Positions 47,771 to 64,000 of a stretch of 64,000 nucleotides of DNA are shown here, piece by piece. The DNA is from Mycobacterium sp. D16Q14 (lineage in GTDB: Bacteria; Actinomycetota; Actinomycetes; Mycobacteriales; Mycobacteriaceae): assembly GCA_002013415.1 (NCBI GenBank), contig MAEX01000001.1:62001-126000 (forward strand), in the 5' to 3' direction. The first letter of the stretch is position 1; each line of letters starts with the position of its first letter. A model generated the notes under the pieces. It did no database searches. It was not told the origin of the DNA and was given only the letters and a program-made list of their open reading frames with translations. Position numbers and translations under genes: made by a program.

Positions 47771-49381
47771 ATGGCAAACGAGTCGATTCGCGCAGTGTCG
47801 CTGCGAGTGGGCCATGCCCTGGCCGCGATCACCGGGCAGACCGGCCGACTCGAGGCCGGCGACGGGTACGGGTCGTGGCTGCTGGGCCGCTATGACGAGA
47901 GCACACTCGTCCAGCGCATCCGCATCCAGCTGATGCTGACCGTATTCGTGGTGGCCGCCAACCTGATTGGTGTCGCCGTCGTCATCCTGCTGGTGCTCGT
48001 CGCGGTGCCCGATCCCAACGTCTTCGATGCACCCTGGTGGATCCAATTCGTGGTCGTTCCCGTGTACGTGACGCTCGCGGTGCTCATCGGCGCCGTGTGG
48101 GGTACCCGCCGGATCTTCAAGGTGGTGCGGTGGGCCATCGACGAACGCGAGCCGACCAAGGAGGACCAGCGCAACGCGTTTGCGGTCCCCCGGCGGCTGA
48201 CGGTCGTCCAGGCGATTCTGTGGGCGGGCGGTACCGCCCTGTTCACCACGCTCTACGGGCTGCAGGATCCGCTCTACATCCCCAAGATCTTCTTCGCGGT
48301 GGGGTTCAGCGGTGTGGTGGTCTGCGCGGCGAACTACCTGTTCACCGAGTTCGCGATGCGTCCCGTCGCCGCCCGAGCACTCGAAGCGGGGTACCGCCGA
48401 CGGCGGCTCGCCTCGGGAATCATGGTGCGCACCATGCTCGCCTGGCTCTTGGGATCCGGGGTGCCCGCCGTCGGCATCATGCTCGCTGGGGTCGGAGCAC
48501 TGATCTTCGGCAACTTCACGGTCAACCAGCTCGCAGTGGCGGTCATCATCCTCGCGTCATTCCCGGTGGTATTTGGTCTGATCCTCATCTGGATTGCATC
48601 CTGGATGACAGCCGCGCCCGTCAAAGAGGTGCAGGCCGCGCTCAAGCGCGTCGAACAGAATGATCTGGACGTCAATCTCGTCGTCTATGACGGTACCGAG
48701 CTGGGCGAGCTGCAAGCGGGCTTCAACACCATGGCAGAGGGCCTGCGTGAACGCGAGCGGGTCCGGGACCTCTTCGGCAAGCATGTCGGCCGCGAGGTCG
48801 CCGCCGCCGCCGAACTGCAACAGCCCGCGCTCGGCGGCGAGGAACGCCACGTCGCAGTGCTTTTCGCCGATATTGTCGGGTCTACCCAGCTGGCAGCCAC
48901 TCGGCCGGCCATCGAAGTGGTCGCACTACTGAACCGATTCTTCACCGTCGTCGTCGAAGAAATCGACCGATACGAGGGCATGGTCAACAAGTTCGAAGGC
49001 GACGCCACCCTCGCGGTCTTCGGAGCTCCCGTCCGGCAGGACCGTCCCGAAAGCCAGGCACTCGCCGCCGCGCGAGCCATTGCCCGCCGGCTACGGACCG
49101 AGGTACCCGAATGCCAGGCAGGCATCGGCGTCGCCTCGGGGCAGGCGGTGGCCGGAAACGTCGGGGCCCACGATCGCTTCGAGTACACCGTGATCGGCGA
49201 TCCCGTCAACGAAGCGGCTCGGCTCTGCGAGCTCTCCAAAGCGGTGCCGGGACGCTTGGTCGCCTCGGTCGATACCGTCTTGCGCGCACACCATCGGGAG
49301 GCGCTGCACTGGCGCTCGGGCGATACCGTGACGCTGCGCGGCCGGACGGAGCCCACCGAGCTTGCGGTACCTGTGGCCTAA
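47771..49381 (+). CDS. Membrane class III adenylate/guanylate cyclase with HAMP domain
   Basis: A 536-residue sensor cyclase: about six transmembrane helices in residues 50-285, a HAMP linker ([19 protein letters not shown]) and a C-terminal cyclase domain. Metal Asp in [10 protein letters not shown] and in [13 protein letters not shown], the substrate Lys in NKFEGD, and the Asn and Arg in [13 protein letters not shown] are all kept, so it should be active. It resembles Rv1318c-Rv1320c, of which M. tuberculosis has three in tandem; here there is one. The Rv1339-like phosphodiesterase gene is on the same segment. The input signal is unknown. Confidence 0.92.
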   Translation: MANESIRAVSLRVGHALAAITGQTGRLEAGDGYGSWLLGRYDESTLVQRIRIQLMLTVFVVAANLIGVAVVILLVLVAVPDPNVFDAPWWIQFVVVPVYVTLAVLIGAVWGTRRIFKVVRWAIDEREPTKEDQRNAFAVPRRLTVVQAILWAGGTALFTTLYGLQDPLYIPKIFFAVGFSGVVVCAANYLFTEFAMRPVAARALEAGYRRRRLASGIMVRTMLAWLLGSGVPAVGIMLAGVGALIFGNFTVNQLAVAVIILASFPVVFGLILIWIASWMTAAPVKEVQAALKRVEQNDLDVNLVVYDGTELGELQAGFNTMAEGLRERERVRDLFGKHVGREVAAAAELQQPALGGEERHVAVLFADIVGSTQLAATRPAIEVVALLNRFFTVVVEEIDRYEGMVNKFEGDATLAVFGAPVRQDRPESQALAAARAIARRLRTEVPECQAGIGVASGQAVAGNVGAHDRFEYTVIGDPVNEAARLCELSKAVPGRLVASVDTVLRAHHREALHWRSGDTVTLRGRTEPTELAVPVA

Positions 49382-49398
49382 CGCGGCCGCGGCCCGAC

Positions 49399-50268
49399 CT
49401 AGTCGGACTGCTTCCACCAGGCTTCGACATAGAGCACCATCGCCACAACAAGTGCGATGAGCACCCACAGCACCAATGCCTGATCTATCCACGCTCCCGG
49501 CGGTGGCGCCCCGGGCAGGATGTTCCGCAACGGCACGATCGCGAACAGCATCGTTCCGAACCAGGTCATCAGCGGCGGGTGGAACTTCTTCCTCCCCTTC
49601 ACCGTCTCAATCGCCACAATCAGGGCCATCGTCGGAAGGGTGATCAACACCAGACAGATGCCGACATCGAATGCCAGCGTGCCGCGCGCACGCACTAACG
49701 TAACCGTGGTCTGGTCGCCCTTGCCCGCAGGAGCCGGCGACGTCTCGGTCGACACGCGCCATCCGCCCAAGCTGCCGATCACTTCGATGCGCGCCGGTAT
49801 CGGATGCCGACCTTCGCCGTTACCCACCATGACTTCTGCGCGCAAAGTCCCGGTGGAGTATTCGTCGAACGGCCATGACTGAGCGTCGCCCGTCGCCACC
49901 AGAGTGTCGTCCATGGCGGCAGGAACAGTGCCCCGCGGAAAATGCCGCTCCCCGTAATCCAGGGAGGACACCAACCGCACGGACATGTCCGCGTTCAACA
50001 GCCCGAAGACATCAAGTGTTGTTTTCGCCGGTAGCACCACAACTTCGGCGTCCAGCCGGTTGTTCACCGTGCGCAGGTCCTGGAGATCGATGACCACCAC
50101 AGTCTCGTTGTCTCGGGATAGGTCCAGATCGGCCGACGGCGCGCCCGAATGATGATCCAGCATGCGATAGATGAGGAGAAAACCCACGTAGATGACCAGC
50201 ACCAGTATCACTGCACCCACGGTGGTGGCGGCCGGCTTCAGCTTGAAGCGCCCCTTAAATGCCTGCAC
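49399..50268 (-). CDS. DUF4436 membrane protein
   Basis: A 289-residue protein with one N-terminal transmembrane helix (TTVGAVILVLVIYVGFLLIY), an extracytoplasmic domain of about 150 residues (VVVLPAKTTLDVFGLLNADM, YSTGTLRAEVMVGNG), then three C-terminal helices (FDVGICLVLITLPTMALIVA, WFGTMLFAIVPLRNILPG and LVLWVLIALVVAMVLYV). This is the layout of DUF4436. GTG start. It converges on the cyclase gene and lies just downstream of the rRNA terminator. Function unknown. Confidence 0.75.
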   Translation of the reverse strand: MQAFKGRFKLKPAATTVGAVILVLVIYVGFLLIYRMLDHHSGAPSADLDLSRDNETVVVIDLQDLRTVNNRLDAEVVVLPAKTTLDVFGLLNADMSVRLVSSLDYGERHFPRGTVPAAMDDTLVATGDAQSWPFDEYSTGTLRAEVMVGNGEGRHPIPARIEVIGSLGGWRVSTETSPAPAGKGDQTTVTLVRARGTLAFDVGICLVLITLPTMALIVAIETVKGRKKFHPPLMTWFGTMLFAIVPLRNILPGAPPPGAWIDQALVLWVLIALVVAMVLYVEAWWKQSD

Positions 50269-50323
50269 AGGATTCCTATCTCTACCGTCTCGCTATTTCA
50301 GAAATCTAGCAGTCAGAATATGA

Positions 50324-50353
50324 AAATACCCCCCAGTTTCCTGGGGGGTATTT
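50324..50353 (-). terminator. rRNA operon terminator
   Basis: AAATACCCCCCAG and its exact complement form a 13-bp stem with loop GAAA on the RNA strand, 10 bases after the end of 5S rRNA. The RNA then runs into a U-rich stretch (TTTTCATATTCTG). It is the strongest terminator in the window. Confidence 0.88.
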
Positions 50354-50362
50354 CCAATTTAT

Positions 50363-50481
50363 GTTCGGCGGTGTCCTACTCTTCCGTTCCGTGTTAAGAA
50401 CAGTACCATCGGCGCTGAGAGGCTTAGCTTCCGGGTTCGGGATGGGACCGGGCGTTTCCCTCTCGCTGTGGCCGCCGTAAC
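50363..50481 (-). rRNA. rrf: 5S ribosomal RNA
   Basis: The minus strand reads GTTACGGCGGCCACAGCG at the 5' end, CCCGGTCCCATCCCGAAC in the middle and GTAGGACACCGCCGAAC at the 3' end, the usual mycobacterial 5S sequence of about 118 bases. The ends pair (GGCGG with CCGCC). Ends are placed to within a few bases. Confidence 0.93.
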
Positions 50482-50544
50482 TCTTTCGTGTGATTAACAC
50501 ACAAGTTATCTGGTGGTGGAGTGTGGTCGTCAAATGACGACGAA

Positions 50545-50556
50545 TAGTGGTTGCGA
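50545..50556 (-). other. 3' arm of the 23S precursor processing stem
   Basis: On the RNA strand TCGCAACCACTA lies just after the 23S 3' end and is exactly complementary to TAGTGGTTGCGA before the 23S 5' end (53729-53740). With the adjoining CTAATAAATCGC it can close a long stem around 23S, a likely RNase III substrate. Confidence 0.6.
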
Positions 50557-50561
50557 TTTAT

Positions 50562-55490
<4,929 letters not shown>

Positions 55491-55640
55491 TTTAATCCCG
55501 ACAAAACAACTGTCAAAAGAATTGTTATCGACATAAAATGTCTATATAAACACTGACACACTATTGAGTTCTCAAACAACACATTTATTTGTTCTGGCTA
55601 TGAAATTCGGGAATTTCTTTCCCTTATTCTCGCCTCCGCC
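55491..55640 (-). other. 16S leader
   Basis: The transcribed leader between the last promoter repeat and 16S. It contains GTTTGAGAACTCAATAGTGT (about 55560-55580 on the minus strand), the conserved mycobacterial rRNA leader element linked to antitermination and processing, and a small hairpin GACAT-TTT-ATGTC. No open reading frame of interest. Confidence 0.65.
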
Positions 55641-55658
55641 CTTTCAGGCGGCTCGGAA

Positions 55659-55688
55659 ACCGTATCAAGTTCGGTGAACTTGAGTCAA
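55659..55688 (-). promoter_or_regulatory. rRNA promoter repeat 1 (closest to 16S)
   Basis: -35 TTGACT (55683-55688), 18-base spacer with CAAGTTC-ACC-GAACTTG, -10 TACGGT (55659-55664). Confidence 0.7.
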
Positions 55689-55786
55689 ATTCCCGGTTTT
55701 GGCTGGTTACTTGCGCACCATCCGATCGCCGAGATATCTGAATTTCTTCTTTTATCTCGACTTCCGCCCTTTCAGGCGGCTGGGAA

Positions 55787-55816
55787 ACCGTATCAAGTTC
55801 GGTGAACTTGAGTCAA
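55787..55816 (-). promoter_or_regulatory. rRNA promoter repeat 2
   Basis: Same elements as repeat 1: TTGACT (55811-55816), 18-base palindromic spacer, TACGGT (55787-55792). Confidence 0.7.
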
Positions 55817-55915
55817 ATTCCCGGTTTTGGCTGGTTACTTGCGCACCATCCGATCGCCGAGATATCTGAATTTCTTCTTCTATTTCGGCTTTCGCCCTTT
55901 GGAAGCGGCCCGGGA

Positions 55916-55945
55916 ACCGTATCAAGTTCGGTGAACTTGAGTCAA
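55916..55945 (-). promoter_or_regulatory. rRNA promoter repeat 3
   Basis: TTGACT (55940-55945), the same palindromic spacer, TACGGT (55916-55921); flanks are more diverged. Confidence 0.7.
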
Positions 55946-56043
55946 ACTCCGGGTTTTGGCTGGTCAACTGCGCACCAAACCTAAGACCAGAATTTCGGAA
56001 TCGCTTCCTCGTCCCGGCCTCGCTCTTTCAGGGCAACCCGACT

Positions 56044-56073
56044 AGTGTACCAAGTCCAGTGAACTTGAGTCAA
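56044..56073 (-). promoter_or_regulatory. rRNA promoter repeat 4 (closest to murA)
   Basis: TTGACT (56068-56073), 18-base spacer in which the palindrome is imperfect (CAAGTTCACTGGACTTG), and the best -10 of the set, TACACT (56044-56049). Confidence 0.72.
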
Positions 56074-56099
56074 ATTCGGGTTCTGGGGGGTGGTCAGCG

Positions 56100-57353
56100 C
56101 TAGCTGACCCGCTCGACTTCGGCGCCCAAGCTCTGGAGATTCTCCACGAACAACGGGTAACCGCGGTCGATATGAAAGACATCGTATACCTCGGTGACGC
56201 CATCCGCCACTAGGCCCGCCAGTACCAGCCCCGCGCCTGCCCGGATGTCCGATGACCACACCGGCGCACTGGACAGTTGACGAATACCCCGGACCACCGC
56301 ATGGTGCCCATCGGTCCGCGCATCCGCGCCCAGCCGCATCATCTCCTCGACGAAGCGGAATCGGGCCTCGAAGACGTTCTCGGTGATCATGGAGGTACCG
56401 TCTGCTATCGCAGCAAGCCCAATTGCCATGGGCTGCAAGTCAGTTGGGAATCCCGGGAACGGTAACGTCGCCACGTTGATGGCTTTGGGACGCTCGTACT
56501 GGACGACGCGAAACCCGTCGTCCTTCTGAGTAACTGTGGCGCCGGCATCATGCAGCTTGTGCAGCACCAGTTGCAGGTGTTCCGGATCGACTCCCGTAAC
56601 AGTGACGTCGCCACGGGTCATCGCGGCAGCGAGACCCCAAGTGGCAGCGACGATTCGGTCTCCGATGACGCGATGCTCGGTGGGATGGAGCTCGGGAACG
56701 CCGATCACCGTCAATGTCGACGTGCCTGCACCTTCTATCTGGGCGCCCATCTGGACCAACATGGTGCACAGATCCACCACATCCGGCTCGCGCGCGGCGT
56801 TGTGGATGGTAGTGACGCCGTCAGCAAGCACCGCTGCCATCAAGATGTTTTCCGTGGCACCCACTGACGGAAACTCGAGCTGAATATCGGCCCCGTGCAA
56901 TGCCTTTGCCTCTGCGACCACACATCCATGCTCGATGGTGCACTCCGCCCCGAGCTGGCGTAGGCCCGCCTGATGCATGTCGAGTGGACGGGACCCAATG
57001 GCGTCCCCGCCCGGTAACGCCACCTTCGCCCGTCGACACCGGCCCACCAGCGGACCCAGGACACATACCGAGGCGCGAAACTGCCGTACCGCCGCGAAGT
57101 CGGCGTCATATTTGGGTTCGTCGGGTGAGGTGATCCTGACAACATCACCCTCCAGCTCCACCGTCGCACCCAATCCCCGCAGCACCTCCGCCATCAGCGG
57201 TACGTCCAGGATGTCCGGGCAATTGGTGATGGTGCTGGTTCCCTCCGCGAGGAGAGTGGCCGCCATCAGCTTGAGCACACTGTTCTTGGCGCCGGTTACC
57301 GCCACGTTGCCGGTAAGCCGGGCGCCGCCGGTCACCAAGAAATGCTCGCTCAC
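56100..57353 (-). CDS. murA: UDP-N-acetylglucosamine 1-carboxyvinyltransferase MurA
   Basis: A 417-residue MurA, first committed enzyme of peptidoglycan synthesis. N-terminal [16 protein letters not shown] and the active-site loop [13 protein letters not shown] are clear. The loop residue that is Cys115 in E. coli is Asp117 here, as in M. tuberculosis, which confers intrinsic fosfomycin resistance. It lies immediately upstream of the rRNA promoters, the standard mycobacterial murA-rrn arrangement, and is divergent from cobO with 33 bases between. Confidence 0.97.
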   Translation of the reverse strand: MSEHFLVTGGARLTGNVAVTGAKNSVLKLMAATLLAEGTSTITNCPDILDVPLMAEVLRGLGATVELEGDVVRITSPDEPKYDADFAAVRQFRASVCVLGPLVGRCRRAKVALPGGDAIGSRPLDMHQAGLRQLGAECTIEHGCVVAEAKALHGADIQLEFPSVGATENILMAAVLADGVTTIHNAAREPDVVDLCTMLVQMGAQIEGAGTSTLTVIGVPELHPTEHRVIGDRIVAATWGLAAAMTRGDVTVTGVDPEHLQLVLHKLHDAGATVTQKDDGFRVVQYERPKAINVATLPFPGFPTDLQPMAIGLAAIADGTSMITENVFEARFRFVEEMMRLGADARTDGHHAVVRGIRQLSSAPVWSSDIRAGAGLVLAGLVADGVTEVYDVFHIDRGYPLFVENLQSLGAEVERVS

Positions 57354-57372
57354 GCCCGACAGCGTAGCCGGG

Positions 57373-57378
57373 TAACGT
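57373..57378 (+). promoter_or_regulatory. Candidate -10 box for leaderless cobO
   Basis: TAACGT, eight bases before the ATG at 57387, with no ribosome binding site between. Confidence 0.45.
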
Positions 57379-57386
57379 TTCGACGC

Positions 57387-58058
57387 ATGACCGATGAGCC
57401 ACTGGGGCGATCAGGCGACGGAAACGACGCGGCACCCGCGGGCGGCGAGAACCCACAACGCGAGCAGGGATCATCGAGTGGCGTGCATCTCACTCGCATC
57501 TACACGCGGACCGGAGATGACGGAACCACTGGACTGAGTGACTTCTCGCGCGTACCGAAGAATGATCCGCGGCTCGCCGCGTACGCAGATTGCGACGAAG
57601 CCAATGCCGCCATTGGTGTCGCGGTGCTGCTCGGGAACCCGAGCCGGCCGATCGGCGCCGTGCTGCTGCAGATCCAGAATGATCTGTTCGACGCCGGCGC
57701 GGATCTGTCCACTCCGGTGATATCCAATCCCGAGTACCCGCCACTGCGGATCACCCAGCCCTACATCGACCGCCTCGAGGGCTGGTGTGACGAGTACAAC
57801 GCGGATTTGCCCAACCTGAATTCCTTTGTGCTGCCGGGTGGCACCGCACTATCCGGGCTGTTGCATGTGGCGCGCACCGTAGCGCGTCGGGCGGAACGTT
57901 CGGCCTGGGCCGCCATCGAGGCCTATCCCGACACCACCAACGTGCTAACCGCCAAATATCTGAATCGGCTCTCGGATCTGTTGTTCATCCTGTCGCGAGT
58001 CGCCAATGACGGTAAGGACACTCTCTGGAAGCCCGGCGGACCCGCGCAGCCCGCCTAG
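57387..58058 (+). CDS. cobO: PduO-type ATP:cob(I)alamin adenosyltransferase
   Basis: A 223-residue adenosyltransferase making adenosylcobalamin, cofactor of methylmalonyl-CoA mutase. ATP-site N-terminus [62 protein letters not shown] and [11 protein letters not shown] are PduO-type motifs (corresponding to Rv1314c, named cobO in M. tuberculosis). About 32 poorly conserved residues precede the motif from the ATG; a GTG at 57483 would give the M. tuberculosis-like N-terminus and is an alternative start. Confidence 0.9.
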   Translation: MTDEPLGRSGDGNDAAPAGGENPQREQGSSSGVHLTRIYTRTGDDGTTGLSDFSRVPKNDPRLAAYADCDEANAAIGVAVLLGNPSRPIGAVLLQIQNDLFDAGADLSTPVISNPEYPPLRITQPYIDRLEGWCDEYNADLPNLNSFVLPGGTALSGLLHVARTVARRAERSAWAAIEAYPDTTNVLTAKYLNRLSDLLFILSRVANDGKDTLWKPGGPAQPA

Positions 58059-58075
58059 CGGGTGGGCACGATCGG

Positions 58076-58507
58076 CTAGCGGGTTCGGCGTTCCGCGCGC
58101 CGCGAGGGTCGCGACTCGACCCAGGACATGAAGGCGGTCAACGCACCGCGGTCCAGCGCCATTTCGTACACGCGTGCGCCGTCGCGCAGCTGCAGCACCA
58201 CGATCTCGGCGGTCATGATGTCGTATTCGTCGCCGCGCGGAATCCGCCGGTCAATGATCTCGAGTTCACGCCGCGACAGCCGGCGATCGGCCCAGAGCCG
58301 CACACTGGAGAGCCGATAGAACTCCGCTTGAGATTCGCGGTAGCGCATGACGCCATGGCGCCAGCGCCCCTCCCCCGCCTCCGGTATGTCGCGCAGCAGA
58401 GCCGCGGTACCGCCATGCCGCAACTTGAGCAGACGAAAGCTCAACGCGGTCACCGCCAAAGCAAGGACGGCGATGACCGATATCTCGATCATCGCCGTCA
58501 CGCTCAA
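58076..58507 (-). CDS. DUF2550 membrane protein (Rv1312-like)
   Basis: A 143-residue protein with one N-terminal transmembrane helix (ISVIAVLALAVTALSF) and a cytoplasmic domain with RWRHGVMRYRESQAEFYRL and RRELEIIDRRIPRG, which define DUF2550. It ends the atp operon side, 24 bases downstream of atpC, as Rv1312 does in M. tuberculosis, and converges on cobO. Function unknown; the constant link to ATP synthase suggests a role in its assembly or regulation. Confidence 0.85.
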   Translation of the reverse strand: MSVTAMIEISVIAVLALAVTALSFRLLKLRHGGTAALLRDIPEAGEGRWRHGVMRYRESQAEFYRLSSVRLWADRRLSRRELEIIDRRIPRGDEYDIMTAEIVVLQLRDGARVYEMALDRGALTAFMSWVESRPSRRAERRTR

Positions 58508-58531
58508 AGCGGTATTCCTTTGTAAGTAGTG

Positions 58532-58897
<366 letters not shown>

Positions 58898-58931
58898 TCA
58901 ATGCACCTCCTTCAAAATCGCTAGCGACGAA

Positions 58932-60362
<1,431 letters not shown>

Positions 60363-60376
60363 CTACTCGTCTCTTC

Positions 60377-61321
<945 letters not shown>

Positions 61322-61329
61322 CTACTGCT

Positions 61330-63003
<1,674 letters not shown>

Positions 63004-63025
63004 TTAGGTGATGCGTCTAATGGGG

Positions 63026-64000
63026 TTAATTGGGCAGATGGAGGGCGGCCGCGGAGAGCCTGGTGGACAGGCTGCCGTCGATTTCCTCGTCACCGATGTT
63101 GACGACGAGACCACCCAGCAGGTCGGGATCCACATCCAGCTGCACCGCGATAGTGCGTCCGTAAATCTGTCCGAGCACCTGAGCCAGCCGTGTGATCTGC
63201 GCATCGCTGACCGGAGCCGCCGCCTTCACATGAGCGACAGACTCGTTGCGGCGGGCAACCGCCAACTCGGCGACCTCAAGTACGGCGACATCGGCGCGCT
63301 TGCCACGCAGCAGGCGCACGGTCTGGGCCAGCAGGCTGGTCACGATCAGGTTGGACCGGCCGGCGAGAACGTTCTTCAGCAGCGTCACGCGATCGGCGGC
63401 AGGCGCGGCAGTGTTGCTCAGTAGCGCGCCCAACTGCGGCTCGCCGTCGAGGATGCGACTGACGCGGAACAGCTGGTCCTCGACATCGTCGATCTGGCCG
63501 TCACGTTCGGCCCGCTCCAGCAGCGCGAGGCGGGCAATGTGTTCGATCGCGGTGATCAGGTCACTGGAGGCCGACCACCGGGCCGTCGCGGCCGCACGCA
63601 CGACCTCGAGTGCCGGCCGTCCGATCTTGGACGCCAGCACGGAGTCGACCAGGGCGACCTTAGCGGACTGCTCGCTGGCATCGACCGGCTCGGAGAGGTG
63701 CTTGCGCAGCACCAATTCCTTGATGAGGAGCTCGGCAACCGCGGTGAGATCGTCGGCCAGCGCATTCAGCGTCAGGCTATCGAGCGAGACGGCGTTGGCC
63801 TGGAAGGCCGACACCTGCTCCGCGAGGGACTCGCGGCTAGCGGCGTGCAATCCCGCTCCCCCGGCCGCCAGCGGTCGGCGTTCGGTATTGACACTGCCGG
63901 CCATCTGTGACAGCTCATCGAGGAATCGGTCGACGGTGGCGGACTGCGCCCCGGGGTCACTGACATGCGAACGCACCAAATCGCCTGCGCGGTTCACGGA
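63026..64000 (-). CDS. atpFH: F-type ATP synthase b-delta fusion subunit (partial)
   Basis: The last 324 residues or so of the fused b/delta subunit, cut by the right edge; the intact M. tuberculosis protein (Rv1307) has about 446. Seen: part of the b-like helix, then the delta domain with [25 protein letters not shown] (in pieces) and the C-terminal block [36 protein letters not shown] and [16 protein letters not shown]. The fusion forms the peripheral stalk. The frame is open to base 64000. Confidence 0.95.
   Translation of the reverse strand, partial: SVNRAGDLVRSHVSDPGAQSATVDRFLDELSQMAGSVNTERRPLAAGGAGLHAASRESLAEQVSAFQANAVSLDSLTLNALADDLTAVAELLIKELVLRKHLSEPVDASEQSAKVALVDSVLASKIGRPALEVVRAAATARWSASSDLITAIEHIARLALLERAERDGQIDDVEDQLFRVSRILDGEPQLGALLSNTAAPAADRVTLLKNVLAGRSNLIVTSLLAQTVRLLRGKRADVAVLEVAELAVARRNESVAHVKAAAPVSDAQITRLAQVLGQIYGRTIAVQLDVDPDLLGGLVVNIGDEEIDGSLSTRLSAAALHLPN

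Larger units (their letters stand above)
55641..56075 (-). repeat. Four tandem promoter repeats, period about 128 bp, before rrs
   Basis: Four copies of a unit recur at 55641, 55769, 55897 and 56025. The first two are almost identical over about 110 bases; the copies become more divergent towards murA. Each has TTGACT followed 18 bases later by TACGGT or TACACT on the minus strand. In the first three the spacer contains the inverted repeat CAAGTTC-ACC-GAACTTG. The array fills the space between the murA stop and the rRNA leader, so it is the multi-promoter region of the rrn operon, grown by duplication. Confidence 0.85.

Noticed and set aside
55641-56075. Tandem repeats resembling a CRISPR array
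   Set aside because: Units are about 128 bases with no short identical repeat and unique spacers; they contain promoter boxes and precede rRNA.
58050-58062. CCCGC-CTA-GCGGG hairpin at the end of cobO
   Set aside because: Five base pairs only; likely to occur by chance in such GC-rich DNA.

Overview
The window is a chromosomal segment of a rapidly growing mycobacterium, most likely of the Mycobacteroides abscessus-chelonae complex. The reasons are high GC content, a single rRNA operon behind murA, the variable-region sequence of the 16S gene (the GACCACACACTTCATGG stretch, read on the minus strand), and gene-for-gene synteny, in inverted orientation, with M. tuberculosis Rv1343c to Rv1307. 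Family and synteny statements come from memory of these families; no search was run.

Layout: 1-7.7 kb is accessory and partly decayed: a frameshifted and truncated DUF2804 gene, an Rv2525c-like Tat-exported glycoside-hydrolase-like protein, two alpha/beta hydrolases, a TetR regulator, a PknH-sensor-like lipoprotein, a MaoC hydratase and the remains of a monooxygenase. 7.7-11.3 kb holds a molybdopterin oxidoreductase with its own TetR regulator, divergent from a crotonase. 11.3-16.9 kb is a compact jetA-jetB-jetC operon (Wadjet/MksFEB condensin) with no jetD nuclease gene. 17.0-21.6 kb has a fatty-acyl-AMP ligase, tRNA-Leu(TAG), a free-standing LAGLIDADG protein, two small membrane proteins and a quinone-oxidoreductase-like gene.

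21.6-29 kb is a housekeeping run on the minus strand: rdgB, rph, an MBL-fold phosphodiesterase homologue, murI, rhomboid, cysM-cysO-mec (cysteine synthesis through a sulfur-carrier protein), a DmpA-like peptidase, aosR and clpS. 29-33.6 kb is a forward NAD-salvage and repair cluster, pncB-tetR-pncA-dinG. 33.7-43.6 kb holds glgP and glgE-glgB (alpha-glucan metabolism through maltose-1-phosphate), flanked by two paralogous HEYGH metallopeptidase-like lipoproteins. 43.6-50.3 kb carries a cysteine-less thioredoxin-fold protein, a DUF3817 protein, thiolase fadA4, methylmalonyl-CoA epimerase, a small zinc-ribbon protein, nucS, a membrane class III nucleotide cyclase and a DUF4436 protein.

50.3-56.1 kb is the rrn operon on the minus strand (16S-23S-5S), preceded by four promoter repeats with a period of about 128 bp and closed by a 13-bp-stem terminator. 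56.1-64 kb has murA, cobO, a DUF2550 gene and the F-type ATP synthase genes atpC-D-G-A and the start-less part of atpFH, cut by the right edge.

Many genes start 6-10 bases after a TANNNT-like -10 box with no Shine-Dalgarno sequence, consistent with leaderless translation. The points most worth follow-up are the jetD-less condensin operon, the paired lipoproteins around the glucan genes, the CTG start of dinG overlapping pncA, the LAGLIDADG gene beside tRNA-Leu and the rRNA promoter array.
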